From positions 15,677,643-15,741,642 of the forward strand of contig OY829668.1 in assembly GCA_963691815.1 (NCBI GenBank): 64,000 nucleotides of DNA, in the 5' to 3' direction. Positions 33,962 through 44,456 of this stretch are shown one piece after another. The stretch is from Echiichthys vipera (Eukaryota; Chordata; Actinopteri; Perciformes; Trachinidae). The notes under the pieces were generated by a model that did no database searches, was not told the origin of the DNA, and saw only the letters and a program-made list of their open reading frames with translations. The position numbers and the translations under genes are program-made. Every line of letters starts with the position of its first letter. The first letter of the stretch is position 1.

Positions 33962-34638
33962 TCTAATGGGTGATCTATTTTGGAACCTTTGGAAGAAGTG
34001 TTGAGATATCTTGTTGACTGGGCCTTTGGGAGTATGACCTGTTCATTTCAGCTTTCTGGCATATACCCTGTTAATTTCAGCTTTTTGGCATAGTAGCCTG
34101 TTAATTTCATCTTTTGGGCACATACCCCCGGTACATATTGCAAAAACCCTCTCCCCCACCCAACACACACACACCTTGAAGGTGTCGGATGGTTTTCCTG
34201 GCCCACGGGTTTAGCCCTGGGTAGACGCTGAAAAATAACACACGTCTCACAAAAAGTGTCATCTGGCAATACCTTTGGATGGGCATCATGTGACCCCAAT
34301 GGCGGGATATACGAAAAATAAGTGTCCAATGGCAATACCTGTTTAACCTAGTCCAATGTCAATACTTCGAATTTTTTGGCCCAATGGCAATACCCTGGTT
34401 CCCCTTGCCCCGGCCAGTACGCTAGCGCCACCCGGCGGATTTTCGCCGCCGGCGCAGGCTCTCCATTGTACACACCCTCAGACAGGGACATTGTCACGCG
34501 AAACCCGAGCGCATGTCCATTGCCCCCACAAAACCAGGACCGCAGCAGTGAGGGCGGCGTATCCTAGCCACTACACAATCACGGAAGCGCTGCAATAGTA
34601 AGAATGAAATATGTTCCTGCAGAATCAACTAGCTGCTA

Positions 34639-34873
34639 AACACAGCCTCCAAAGAGGTGATCAATCTCAACTGTCAACATGGTCTTAACCATCTCCAAAT
34701 TGCCATCATCATCCATCAAATGAATGATGTCATTCTTTTCATCTGAATATAGCCCAATGTAGCTTCCTTGAACCGATTTTCCTTTGTTGACTGTCTTCCA
34801 TAGCTGTAACTCTAGGTTTCACTTGCTGTATTTCTACTGTAGCAGAATCTTCATCAACTTCCAAGATTAAGGA
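34639..34873 (-). pseudogene. Coding-like relic, copy D
   Basis: Diverged version, still 235 bp between the bounding stops, with both frames open. Reads KLHW in place of KLSW and HLMDDDGN in place of NLMDDDGN, so it has substitutions but no new stop. Confidence 0.38.
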
Positions 34874-34916
34874 TTAGCCTTTCTACTTGTATGGGGCATG
34901 CTTCTGACACTTTTGT

Positions 34917-34986
34917 GGTTCCTTGGTGTAAAGGTTAGCACTGGACTCTGACTCCAGTGATCTGAGTTTAAATCTCAGTGGAACCT
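34917..34986 (+). pseudogene. tRNA-Gln(CTG) pseudogene, copy D (2-nt deletion)
   Basis: 70 nt. Two bases (CT) are missing just before the anticodon stem (GCACTGGACTC versus GCACTCTGGACTC), which destroys the D-stem to anticodon-stem spacing. Otherwise like copy A. Confidence 0.75.
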
Positions 34987-35279
34987 ATGGCTAAGCTAAA
35001 ATATAGAGTGACCCTTTGCATTTTTGGGAAACCTTCTCTCTTGTTTGCTGTCGACACTTGGTCACCCAGATTCCTCCCAATGCCAAGGCAGTAAGCACTT
35101 ATTTGATTTCGTTTATAGCTACAGAAAACCTACAAACATAGCGATAGCCACCTTTGTCTCGGTTAAACATACAACAGCAAGTCAAGGATCTTGGTTAGTA
35201 GTATTCATTTAAGCTCTAATTTAATATTCTATCATTCCAGTATGTCTTCCATTCTTAAACATCTCTTGTCACCTCAGAA

Positions 35280-35351
35280 TTCCCTGATTTGGAAGGAAAT
35301 GCCAGGTAGGACTGTGACAGCGCATTATCCTAACGACTAGACAATAAGGGA
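35280..35351 (-). pseudogene. Decayed tRNA-Glu copy 1 (transitional monomer)
   Basis: 72 nt, exactly tRNA length. The 5' half matches tRNA-Glu (TCCCTTA, GTCTAGT, GGAT) but the anticodon and T stems are largely unpaired. The anticodon position reads GTC. Each array unit has the same sequence 177 bp left of its tRNA-Glu (36555..36626, 37830..37901 and so on). Confidence 0.8.
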
Positions 35352-35456
35352 ACCGCAGCAACGGGAAGATTGACATGAGAGCTATTAAGCAACTGATAGC
35401 CTTTCCTGAAACGTACTTTCATTTCTGAAGTTCTACCGGCTTCTTAAACATGAGCA

Positions 35457-35528
35457 TTCCCTGACCGGGAATCGAACACAGGCCGCAGCGGTGAAAGGGC
35501 CGAATCCTAGCCACTAGACCATCAGGGA
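35457..35528 (-). pseudogene. tRNA-Glu(TTC) pseudogene in the transitional monomer
   Basis: 72 nt with anticodon TTC, but pair 31-39 is C-C and one T-stem pair (52-62) is T-C (reads GAACACAGG on the plus strand). More damaged than its neighbours, as expected at an array edge. Confidence 0.75.
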
Positions 35529-35626
35529 CTGTGTTAAAGGAAAAAATGACATGAAACAAGCAATCGGCACCCTGTCTCAAAATGTACAGTTCAAATAAAG
35601 GACAGGGATCCGTTGTCATCTCATCG

Positions 35627-35698
35627 TTCCCGGACTGGGAAAAAAACCAGGGCCGCAGCAGTGAAGGCGGCGTATCCTAGCCACTACACAATCAGGGA
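35627..35698 (-). pseudogene. Decayed tRNA-Glu copy 2 (transitional monomer/array border)
   Basis: 72 nt. The acceptor and D arms resemble tRNA-Glu; the T loop is seven T in a row and the T stem has two mismatches. The anticodon position reads TTC but position 33 is C. The T7 run could act as a Pol III terminator on the minus strand. This is the sequence split by the 8.4-kb block in copies A-C. Confidence 0.8.
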
Positions 35699-36029
35699 AC
35701 CGCTGCAATAGTAAGAATGACATATGTTCCTGCAGAATCAACTAGCTGCTAAACACAGCCTCCAAAAAGGTGACTAATCTCAACTGTCGACATGGTCTTA
35801 ACCATCTCCAAATTGCCATCATCATCCATCAAATTAATTATGTCCTTTTTTTCATCTGAATTTGGGCCAACTTAGCTTCCTTGAACCGATTTTCCTTTGT
35901 TGTCTGTCTTCCATAGCTGTAGCTCTAGGTTTCACTTGCTGTATTTCTAATGTAGCAGAATCTTCATCAACTTCCAAGATTAAGGATTAGCCTTTCAACT
36001 TGTAAGGGGCATGCTTCTGACACTTTTGT

Positions 36030-36101
36030 GGTTCCTTGGTGTAAAGGTTAGCACTCTGGTTTCTGACTCCAGTGATCTGAGTTTAAATCTCAGTGGAACC
36101 T
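36030..36101 (+). tRNA. tRNA-Gln(CTG)-like (Gln1), array unit 1, probable pseudogene
   Basis: 72 nt. As the Gln-like tRNA of monomer A but with the anticodon arm CTGGT-TTCTGAC-TCCAG, which adds a T-T mismatch at pair 31-39 to the 7-66 mismatch and the T56 B-box change. Anticodon CTG kept. TTTTT follows at 36136..36140. The gene points away from the tRNA-Glu 702 bp further right. Confidence 0.55.
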
Positions 36102-36251
36102 ATGGCTAAGCTAAAATATACAGTGACCCTTTGCATTTTTGTAGCTCTAGGTTTCACTTGCTGTTTTTCTAATGTAGAAGAATCCTCATCAACTTCCAAG
36201 AATAAGGATTAGCCTTTCTACTTGTAAGGGGCATGCTTCTGACACTTTTGT

Positions 36252-36313
36252 GGTTCCTTGGTGTAAGGGTTAGCACCTTGGTTTCTGACTACAGTGATGT
36301 GAGTTTAAATCTC
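36252..36313 (+). pseudogene. Truncated tRNA-Gln copy (Gln2), representative of 22
   Basis: 62 nt starting GGTTCCTTGG and ending in the T-arm; the 3' acceptor strand is missing, so it cannot fold as a tRNA. Equivalent starts: 37527, 38802, 40077, 41352, 42630, 43905, 45180, 46455, 47730, 49005, 50407, 51683, 52957, 54232, 55507, 56782, 58057, 59331, 60606, 61880, 63155. Confidence 0.88.
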
Positions 36314-36554
36314 TCTTGTTTGCTGTCGACACTTGGTCACACAGATTCCTCCCATTGCCAAGGCAGTAGGCACTTATTTGATTTCGTTTATAGCTACAGA
36401 AAACCTACAAACATAGCGATAGCCACCTTTGTCTAGGTTAAACATACAACAGCAAGTCAAGGATCTTGGTTAGTAGTATTCATTTAAGCTCTAATTTAAT
36501 ATTCTATCATTCCAGTATGTCTTCCATTCTTAAACATCTCTTGTCACCTCAGAA

Positions 36555-36626
36555 TTCCCTGATTTGGAAGGAAATGCCAGGTAGGACTGTGACAGCGCAT
36601 TATCCTAACGACTAGACAATAAGGGA
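36555..36626 (-). pseudogene. Decayed tRNA-Glu copy 1 (first array unit)
   Basis: As the copy at 35280. In units up to about 41,700 the anticodon position reads GTC (GTGACAG on the plus strand); from the copy near 42,933 onward it reads TTC (GTGAAAG), marking two subfamilies. Further copies start 177 bp left of each tRNA-Glu start listed here. Confidence 0.8.
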
Positions 36627-36731
36627 ACCGCAGCAACGGGAAGATTGACATGAGAGCTATTAAGCTACTGATAGCCTTTCCTGAAACGTACTTTCATTTC
36701 TGAAGTTCTACCGGCTTCTTAAACATGAGCA

Positions 36732-36803
36732 TTCCCTGACCGGGAATCGAACCCAGGCCGCGGCGGTGAAAGCGCCGAATCCTAGCCACTAGACCATCAG
36801 GGA
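36732..36803 (-). tRNA. tRNA-Glu(TTC), array unit 1
   Basis: 72 nt. Acceptor TCCCTGA/TCAGGGA, anticodon arm CGGCG-CTTTCAC-CGCCG (anticodon TTC, reads GAA/GAG), T-arm CTGGG-TTCGATT-CCCGG with one U-G pair. A and B boxes are close to consensus. No minus-strand T4 until 36403..36400, about 330 nt downstream. Array genes could be functional or part of a largely silent tRNA array. Confidence 0.85.
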
Positions 36804-36901
36804 CTGTGTTAAAGGAAAAAATGACATGAAACAAGCAATCGGCACCCTGTCTCAAAATGTACAGTTCAAATAAAGGACAGGGATCCGTTGTCATCTCATC
36901 G

Positions 36902-36973
36902 TTCCCGGACTGGGAAAAAAACCAGGGCCGCAGCAGTGAAGGCGGCGTATCCTAGCCACTACACAATCAGGGA
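36902..36973 (-). pseudogene. Decayed tRNA-Glu copy 2 (first array unit)
   Basis: As 35627..35698; 98 bp right of the tRNA-Glu. Further copies start 170 bp right of each tRNA-Glu start (38177, 39452, and so on to 63805); the rearranged unit has it at 49781..49852. Confidence 0.8.
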
Positions 36974-37304
36974 ACCGCTGCAATAGTAAGAATGACATAT
37001 GTTCCTGCAGAATCAACTAGCTGCTAAACACAGCCTCCAAAAAGGTGACTAATCTCAACTGTCGACATGGTCTTAACCATCTCCAAATTGCCATCATCAT
37101 CCATCAAATTAATTATGTCCTTTTTTTCATCTGAATTTGGGCCAACTTAGCTTCCTTGAACCGATTTTCCTTTGTTGTCTGTCTTCCATAGCTGTAGCTC
37201 TAGGTTTCACTTGCTGTATTTCTAATGTAGCAGAATCTTCATCAACTTCCAAGATTAAGGATTAGCCTTTCAACTTGTAAGGGGCATGCTTCTGACACTT
37301 TTGT

Positions 37305-37376
37305 GGTTCCTTGGTGTAAAGGTTAGCACTCTGGTTTCTGACTCCAGTGATCTGAGTTTAAATCTCAGTGGAACCT
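37305..37376 (+). tRNA. Gln1, array unit 2
   Basis: Same sequence as unit 1 Gln1. Confidence 0.5.
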
Positions 37377-38006
37377 ATGGCTAAGCTAAAATATACAGTG
37401 ACCCTTTGCATTTTTGTAGCTCTAGGTTTCACTTGCTATTTTTCTAATGTAGAAGAATCCTCATCAACTTCCAAGAATAAGGATTAGCCTTTCTACTTGT
37501 AAGGGGCATGCTTCTGACACTTTTGTGGTTCCTTGGTGTAAGGGTTAGCACCTTGGTTTCTGACTACAGTGATGTGAGTTTAAATCTCTCTTGTTTGCTG
37601 TCGACACTTGGTCACACAGATTCCTCCCATTGCCAAGGCAGTAGGCACTTATTTGATTTCGTTTATAGCTACAGAAAACCTACAAACATAGCGATAGCCA
37701 CCTTTGTCTAGGTTAAACATACAACAGCAAGTCAAGGATCTTGGTTAGTAGTATTCATTTAAGCTCTAATTTAATATTCTATCATTCCAGTATGTCTTCC
37801 ATTCTTAAACATCTCTTGTCACCTCAGAATTCCCTGATTTGGAAGGAAATGCCAGGTAGGACTGTGACAGCGCATTATCCTAACGACTAGACAATAAGGG
37901 AACCGCAGCAACGGGAAGATTGACATGAGAGCTATTAAGCTACTGATAGCCTTTCCTGAAACGTACTTTCATTTCTGAAGTTCTACCGGCTTCTTAAACA
38001 TGAGCA

Positions 38007-38078
38007 TTCCCTGACCGGGAATCGAACCCAGGCCGCGGCGGTGAAAGCGCCGAATCCTAGCCACTAGACCATCAGGGA
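38007..38078 (-). tRNA. tRNA-Glu(TTC), array unit 2
   Basis: Identical to the unit 1 gene. Confidence 0.85.
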
Positions 38079-38579
38079 CTGTGTTAAAGGAAAAAATGAC
38101 ATGAAACAAGCAATCGGCACCCTGTCTCAAAATGTACAGTTCAAATAAAGGACAGGGATCCGTTGTCATCTCATCGTTCCCGGACTGGGAAAAAAACCAG
38201 GGCCGCAGCAGTGAAGGCGGCGTATCCTAGCCACTACACAATCAGGGAACCGCTGCAATAGTAAGAATGACATATGTTCCTGCAGAATCAACTAGCTGCT
38301 AAACACAGCCTCCAAAAAGGTGACTAATCTCAACTGTCGACATGGTCTTAACCATCTCCAAATTGCCATCATCATCCATCAAATTAATTATGTCCTTTTT
38401 TTCATCTGAATTTGGGCCAACTTAGCTTCCTTGAACCGATTTTCCTTTGTTGTCTGTCTTCCATAGCTGTAGCTCTAGGTTTCACTTGCTGTATTTCTAA
38501 TGTAGCAGAATCTTCATCAACTTCCAAGATTAAGGATTAGCCTTTCAACTTGTAAGGGGCATGCTTCTGACACTTTTGT

Positions 38580-38651
38580 GGTTCCTTGGTGTAAAGGTTA
38601 GCACTCTGGTTTCTGACTCCAGTGATCTGAGTTTAAATCTCAGTGGAACCT
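38580..38651 (+). tRNA. Gln1, array unit 3
   Basis: Same sequence as unit 1 Gln1. Confidence 0.5.
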
Positions 38652-39281
38652 ATGGCTAAGCTAAAATATACAGTGACCCTTTGCATTTTTGTAGCTCTAG
38701 GTTTCACTTGCTATTTTTCTAATGTAGAAGAATCCTCATCAACTTCCAAGAATAAGGATTAGCCTTTCTACTTGTAAGGGGCATGCTTCTGACACTTTTG
38801 TGGTTCCTTGGTGTAAGGGTTAGCACCTTGGTTTCTGACTACAGTGATGTGAGTTTAAATCTCTCTTGTTTGCTGTCGACACTTGGTCACACAGATTCCT
38901 CCCATTGCCAAGGCAGTAAGCACTTATTTGATTTCGTTTATAGCTACAGAAAACCTACAAACATAGCGATAGCCACCTTTGTCTAGGTTAAACATACAAC
39001 AGCAAGTCAAGGATCTTGGTTAGTAGTATTCATTTAAGCTCTAATTCAATATTCTATCATTCCAGTATGTCTTCCATTCTTAAACATCTCTTGTCACCTC
39101 AGAATTCCCTGATTTGGAAGGAAATGCCAGGTAGGACTGTGACAGCGCATTATCCTAACGACTAGACAATAAGGGAACCGCAGCAACGGGAAGATTGACA
39201 TGAGAGCTATTAAGCAACTGATAGCCTTTCCTGAAACGTACTTTCATTTCTGAAGTTCTACTGGCTTCTTAAACATGAGCA

Positions 39282-39353
39282 TTCCCTGACCGGGAATCGA
39301 ACCCAGGCCGCGGCGGTGAAAGCGCCGAATCCTAGCCACTAGACCATCAGGGA
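39282..39353 (-). tRNA. tRNA-Glu(TTC), array unit 3
   Basis: Identical body to unit 1; one substitution in the 3' flank (CTACTGG). Confidence 0.85.
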
Positions 39354-39854
39354 CTGTGTTAAAGGAAAAAATGACATGAAACAAGCAATCGGCACCCTGT
39401 CTCAAAATGTACAGTTCAAATAAAGGACAGGGATCCGTTGTCATCTCATCGTTCCCGGACTGGGAAAAAAACCAGGGCCGCAGCAGTGAAGGCGGCGTAT
39501 CCTAGCCACTACACAATCAGGGAACCGCTGCAATAGTAAGAATGACATATGTTCCTGCAGAATCAACTAGCTGCTAAACACAGCCTCCAAAAAGGTGACT
39601 AATCTCAACTGTCGACATGGTCTTAACCATCTCCAAATTGCCATCATCATCCATCAAATTAATTATGTCCTTTTTTTCATCTGAATTTGGGCCAACTTAG
39701 CTTCCTTGAACCGATTTTCCTTTGTTGTCTGTCTTCCATAGCTGTAGCTCTAGGTTTCACTTGCTGTATTTCTAATGTAGCAGAATCTTCATCAACTTCC
39801 AAGATTAAGGATTAGCCTTTCAACTTGTAAGGGGCATGCTTCTGACACTTTTGT

Positions 39855-39926
39855 GGTTCCTTGGTGTAAAGGTTAGCACTCTGGTTTCTGACTCCAGTGA
39901 TCTGAGTTTAAATCTCAGTGGAACCT
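39855..39926 (+). tRNA. Gln1, array unit 4
   Basis: Same sequence as unit 1 Gln1. Confidence 0.5.
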
Positions 39927-40556
39927 ATGGCTAAGCTAAAATATACAGTGACCCTTTGCATTTTTGTAGCTCTAGGTTTCACTTGCTGTTTTTCTAATGT
40001 AGAAGAATCCTCATCAACTTCCAAGAATAAGGATTAGCCTTTCTACTTGTAAGGGGCATGCTTCTGACACTTTTGTGGTTCCTTGGTGTAAGGGTTAGCA
40101 CCTTGGTTTCTGACTACAGTGATGTGAGTTTAAATCTCTCTTGTTTGCTGTCGACACTTGGTCACACAGATTCCTCCCATTGCCAAGGCAGTAGGCACTT
40201 ATTTGATTTCGTTTATAGCTACAGAAAACCTACAAACATAGCGATAGCCACCTTTGTCTAGGTTAAACATACAACAGCAAGTCAAGGATCTTGGTTAGTA
40301 GTATTCATTTAAGCTCTAATTTAATATTCTATCATTCCAGTATGTCTTCCATTCTTAAACATCTCTTGTCACCTCAGAATTCCCTGATTTGGAAGGAAAT
40401 GCCAGGTAGGACTGTGACAGCGCATTATCCTAACGACTAGACAATAAGGGAACCGCAGCAACGGGAAGATTGACATGAGAGCTATTAAGCTACTGATAGC
40501 CTTTCCTGAAACGTACTTTCATTTCTGAAGTTCTACCGGCTTCTTAAACATGAGCA

Positions 40557-40628
40557 TTCCCTGACCGGGAATCGAACCCAGGCCGCGGCGGTGAAAGCGC
40601 CGAATCCTAGCCACTAGACCATCAGGGA
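40557..40628 (-). tRNA. tRNA-Glu(TTC), array unit 4
   Basis: Identical to unit 1. Confidence 0.85.
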
Positions 40629-41129
40629 CTGTGTTAAAGGAAAAAATGACATGAAACAAGCAATCGGCACCCTGTCTCAAAATGTACAGTTCAAATAAAG
40701 GACAGGGATCCGTTGTCATCTCATCGTTCCCGGACTGGGAAAAAAACCAGGGCCGCAGCAGTGAAGGCGGCGTATCCTAGCCACTACACAATCAGGGAAC
40801 CGCTGCAATAGTAAGAATGACATATGTTCCTGCAGAATCAACTAGCTGCTAAACACAGCCTCCAAAAAGGTGACTAATCTCAACTGTCGACATGGTCTTA
40901 ACCATCTCCAAATTGCCATCATCATCCATCAAATTAATTATGTCCTTTTTTTCATCTGAATTTGGGCCAACTTAGCTTCCTTGAACCGATTTTCCTTTGT
41001 TGTCTGTCTTCCATAGCTGTAGCTCTAGGTTTCACTTGCTGTATTTCTAATGTAGCAGAATCTTCATCAACTTCCAAGATTAAGGATTAGCCTTTCAACT
41101 TGTAAGGGGCATGCTTCTGACACTTTTGT

Positions 41130-41201
41130 GGTTCCTTGGTGTAAAGGTTAGCACTCTGGTTTCTGACTCCAGTGATCTGAGTTTAAATCTCAGTGGAACC
41201 T
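41130..41201 (+). tRNA. Gln1, array unit 5
   Basis: Same sequence as unit 1 Gln1. Confidence 0.5.
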
Positions 41202-41831
41202 ATGGCTAAGCTAAAATATACAGTGACCCTTTGCATTTTTGTAGCTCTAGGTTTCACTTGCTGTTTTTCTAATGTAGAAGAATCCTCATCAACTTCCAAG
41301 AATAAGGATTAGCCTTTCTACTTGTAAGGGGCATGCTTCTGACACTTTTGTGGTTCCTTGGTGTAAGGGTTAGCACCTTGGTTTCTGACTACAGTGATGT
41401 GAGTTTAAATCTCTCTTGTTTGCTGTCGACACTTGGTCACACAGATTCCTCCCATTGCCAAGGCAGTAGGCACTTATTTGATTTCGTTTATAGCTACAGA
41501 AAACCTACAAACATAGCGATAGCCACCTTTGTCTAGGTTAAACATACAACAGCAAGTCAAGGATCTTGGTTAGTAGTATTCATTTAAGCTCTAATTTAAT
41601 ATTCTATCATTCCAGTATGTCTTCCATTCTTAAACATCTCTTGTCACCTCAGAATTCCCTGATTTGGAAGGAAATGCCAGGTAGGACTGTGACAGCGCAT
41701 TATCCTAACGACTAGACAATAAGGGAACCGCAGCAACGGGAAGATTGACATGAGAGCTATTAAGCAACTGATAGCCTTTCCTGAAACGTACTTTCATTTC
41801 TGAAGTTCTACCGGCTTCTTAAACATGAGCA

Positions 41832-41903
41832 TTCCCTGACCGGGAATCGAACCCAGGCCGCGGCGGTGAGAGCGCCGAATCCTAGCCACCAGACCATCAG
41901 GGA
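41832..41903 (-). tRNA. tRNA-Glu(CTC), array unit 5
   Basis: Anticodon CTC (GTGAGAG on the plus strand), unlike most array copies. Conserved A14 is changed to G (CCACCAG on the plus strand), which alters the A box. Confidence 0.75.
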
Positions 41904-42407
41904 CTGTGTTAAAGGAAAAAATGACATGAAACAAGCAATCGGCACCCTGTCTCAAAATGTACAGTTCAAATAAAGGACAGGGATCCGTTGTCATCTCATC
42001 GTTCCCGGACTGGGAAAAAAACCAGGGCCGCAGCAGTGAAGGCGGCGTATCCTAGCCACTACACAATCAGGGAACCGCTGCAATAGTAAGAATGACATAT
42101 GTTCCTGCAGCATCAACTAGCTGCTAAACACAGCCTCCAAAAAGGTGACTAATCTCAACTGTCGACATGGTCTTAACCATCTCCAAATTGCCATCATCAT
42201 CATCCATCAAATTAATTATGTCCTTTTTTTCATCTGAATTTGGGCCAACTTAGCTTCCTTGAACCGATTTTCCTTTGTTGTCTGTCTTCCATAGCTGTAG
42301 CTCTAGGTTTCACTTGCTGTATTTCTAATGTAGCAGAATCTTCATCAACTTCCAAGATTAAGGATAAGCCTTTCAACTTGTAAGGGGCATGCTTCTGACA
42401 CTTTTGT

Positions 42408-42479
42408 GGTTCCTTGGTGTAAAGGTTAGCACTCTGGTTTCTGACTCCAGTGATCTGAGTTTAAATCTCAGTGGAACCT
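42408..42479 (+). tRNA. Gln1, array unit 6
   Basis: Same sequence; shifted by a 3-bp CAT expansion near 42195. Confidence 0.5.
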
Positions 42480-43109
42480 ATGGCTAAGCTAAAATATACA
42501 GTGACCCTTTGCATTTTTGTAGCTCTAGGTTTCACTTGCTGTTTTTCTAATGTAGAAGAATCCTCATCAACTTCCAAGAATAAGGATTAGCCTTTCTACT
42601 TGTAAGGGGCATGCTTCTGACACTTTTGTGGTTCCTTGGTGTAAGGGTTAGCACCTTGGTTTCTGACTACAGTGATGTGAGTTTAAATCTCTCTTGTTTG
42701 CTGTCGACACTTGGTCACACAGATTCCTCCCATTGCCAAGGCAGTAAGCACTTATTTGATTTCGTTTATAGCTACAGAAAACCTACAAACATAGCGATAG
42801 CCACCTTTGTCTAGGTTAAACATACAACAGCAAGTCAAGGATCTTGGTTAGTAGTATTCATTTAAGCTCTAATTTAATATTCTATCATTCCAGTATGTCT
42901 TCCATTCTTAAACATCTCTTGTCACCTCAGAATTCCCTGATTTGGAAGGAAATGCCAGGTAGGACTGTGAAAGCGCATTATCCTAACGACTAGACAATAA
43001 GGGAACCGCAGCAACGGGAAGATTGACATGAGAGCTATTAAGCAACTGATAGCCTTTCCTGAAACGTACTTTCATTTCTGAAGTTCTACCGGCTTCTTAA
43101 ACATGAGCA

Positions 43110-43181
43110 TTCCCTGACCGGCAATCGAACCCAGGCCGCGGCGGTGAGAGCGCCGAATCCTAGCCACCAGACCATCAGGGA
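43110..43181 (-). tRNA. tRNA-Glu(CTC), array unit 6, degenerate
   Basis: Anticodon CTC and the A14 to G change of unit 5. In addition the T-stem closing pair 53-61 is G-G (GGCAATCG on the plus strand), which breaks the B box. Probably non-functional. Confidence 0.6.
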
Positions 43182-43682
43182 CAGTGTTAAAGGAAAAAAT
43201 GACATGAAACAAGCAATCGGCACCCTGTCTCAAAATGTACAGTTCAAATAAAGGACAGGGATCCGTTGTCATCTCATCGTTCCCGGACTGGGAAAAAAAC
43301 CAGGGCCGCAGCAGTGAAGGCGGCGTATCCTAGCCACTACACAATCAGGGAACCGCTGCAATAGTAAGAATGACATATGTTCCTGCAGAATCAACTAGCT
43401 GCTAAACACAGCCTCCAAAAAGGTGACTAATCTCAACTGTCGACATGGTCTTAACCATCTCCAAATTGCCATCATCATCCATCAAATTAATTATGTCCTT
43501 TTTTTCATCTGAATTTGGGCCAACTTAGCTTCCTTGAACCGATTTTCCTTTGTTGTCTGTCTTCCATAGCTGTAGCTCTAGGTTTCACTTGCTGTATTTC
43601 TAATGTAGCAGAATCTTCATCAACTTCCAAGATTAAGGATTAGCCTTTCAACTTGTAAGGGGCATGCTTCTGACACTTTTGT

Positions 43683-43754
43683 GGTTCCTTGGTGTAAAGG
43701 TTAGCACTCTGGTTTCTGACTCCAGTGATCTGAGTTTAAATCTCAGTGGAACCT
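43683..43754 (+). tRNA. Gln1, array unit 7
   Basis: Same sequence as unit 1 Gln1. Confidence 0.5.
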
Positions 43755-44384
43755 ATGGCTAAGCTAAAATATACAGTGACCCTTTGCATTTTTGTAGCTC
43801 TAGGTTTCACTTGCTGTTTTTCTAATGTAGAAGAATCCTCATCAACTTCCAAGAATAAGGATTAGCCTTTCTACTTGTAAGGGGCATGCTTCTGACACTT
43901 TTGTGGTTCCTTGGTGTAAGGGTTAGCACCTTGGTTTCTGACTACAGTGATGTGAGTTTAAATCTCTCTTGTTTGCTGTCGACACTTGGTCACACAGATT
44001 CCTCCCATTGCCAAGGCAGTAAGCACTTATTTGATTTCGTTTATAGCTACAGAAAACCTACAAACATAGCGATAGCCACCTTTGTCTAGGTTAAACATAC
44101 AACAGCAAGTCAAGGATCTTGGTTAGTAGTATTCATTTAAGCTCTATTTTAATATTCTATCATTCCAGTATGTCTTCCATTGTTAAACATCTCTTGTCAC
44201 CTCAGAATTCCCTGATTTGGAAGGAAATGCCAGGTAGGACTGTGAAAGCGCATTATCCTAACGACTAGACAATAAGGGAACCGCAGCAACGGGATGATTG
44301 ACATGAGAGCTATTAAGCAACCGATAGCCTTTCCTGAAACGTACTTTCATTTCTGAAGTTCTACCGGCTTCTTAAACATGAGCA

Positions 44385-44456
44385 TTCCCTGACCGGGAAT
44401 CGAACCCAGGCCGCAGCGGTGAAAGCGCCGAATCCTAGCCACTAGACCATCAGGGA
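44385..44456 (-). tRNA. tRNA-Glu(TTC), array unit 7
   Basis: Anticodon TTC; pair 28-42 is G-U (CCGCAGCGG on the plus strand). Otherwise as unit 1. Confidence 0.82.

Larger units (their letters stand above)
1..34527. repeat. ~9.5-kb macrosatellite, about 3.6 tandem copies (A-D)
   Basis: The same landmarks recur in the same order at a spacing of about 9.5 kb: Tc1-like element, TATGTG microsatellite, hAT-like element, tRNA-Gln/tRNA-Glu. The spacing is 9,491 or 9,594 bp from A to B and from B to C, depending on which side of the microsatellite is measured, because the B microsatellite is about 100 bp shorter; from C to D it is 9,593-9,599 bp. Copies A-C differ by scattered single bases and small indels, such as a 6-bp deletion near 17967. 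The right half of D, from about 31660, is clearly more diverged. Each period is an 8.4-kb spacer block plus a 1.1-kb tRNA monomer. Confidence 0.95.
26971..34527. repeat. Spacer block, copy D (diverged right half, lacks the hAT element)
   Basis: The left half (to about 31650) is nearly identical to copies A-C. The right half shows many substitutions and indels: a 12-bp deletion near 31662, loss of the stretch containing the 22-bp palindrome near 32255, and an empty hAT site at 32899..32906. It ends at the tRNA monomer that leads into the 1,275-bp array. This fits an edge copy that escaped recent homogenisation. Confidence 0.9.
34528..35645. repeat. Transitional tRNA monomer joining copy D to the 1,275-bp array
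   Basis: Starts at ACAAAACCAGG like monomers A-C but does not stop at the second junction; it runs straight into the array. It has the undivided Gln region of A-C (no 222-bp duplication) together with the complete first decayed Glu copy (35280..35351) and decayed second Glu copy (35627..35698) seen in the array. It is therefore intermediate between the two families. Confidence 0.85.
35920..36313 (+). repeat. 222-bp duplication carrying the Gln region (representative unit)
   Basis: The stretch starting TAGCTCTAGGTTTCACTTGC at 35920 recurs at 36142, a spacing of 222 bp, and includes the Gln-like tRNA. The second copy stops inside the tRNA after AAATCTC (36313), where the sequence resumes with the TCTTGTTTGCTGTCGAC found directly after the Gln region in the monomers without duplication. 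Present in all 22 array units, absent from monomers A-D. Confidence 0.9.

Noticed and set aside
1..34527. Macrosatellite as a pure assembly duplication artefact
   Set aside because: Copies carry distinct substitutions, indels and microsatellite lengths, and one lacks the hAT element. Real copies are more likely, though copy number could still be mis-assembled.
35280..35351. tRNA-Asp(GTC) gene on the minus strand
   Set aside because: The anticodon position reads GTC, but the body aligns with tRNA-Glu and most anticodon-stem and T-stem pairs are broken; treated as a decayed Glu copy.
36233..36894. Repeated 66- and 67-codon open frames in every 1,275-bp unit
   Set aside because: They overlap the tRNA-Gln copies (plus strand) and the tRNA-Glu gene (minus strand); the RNA genes explain the conserved sequence.
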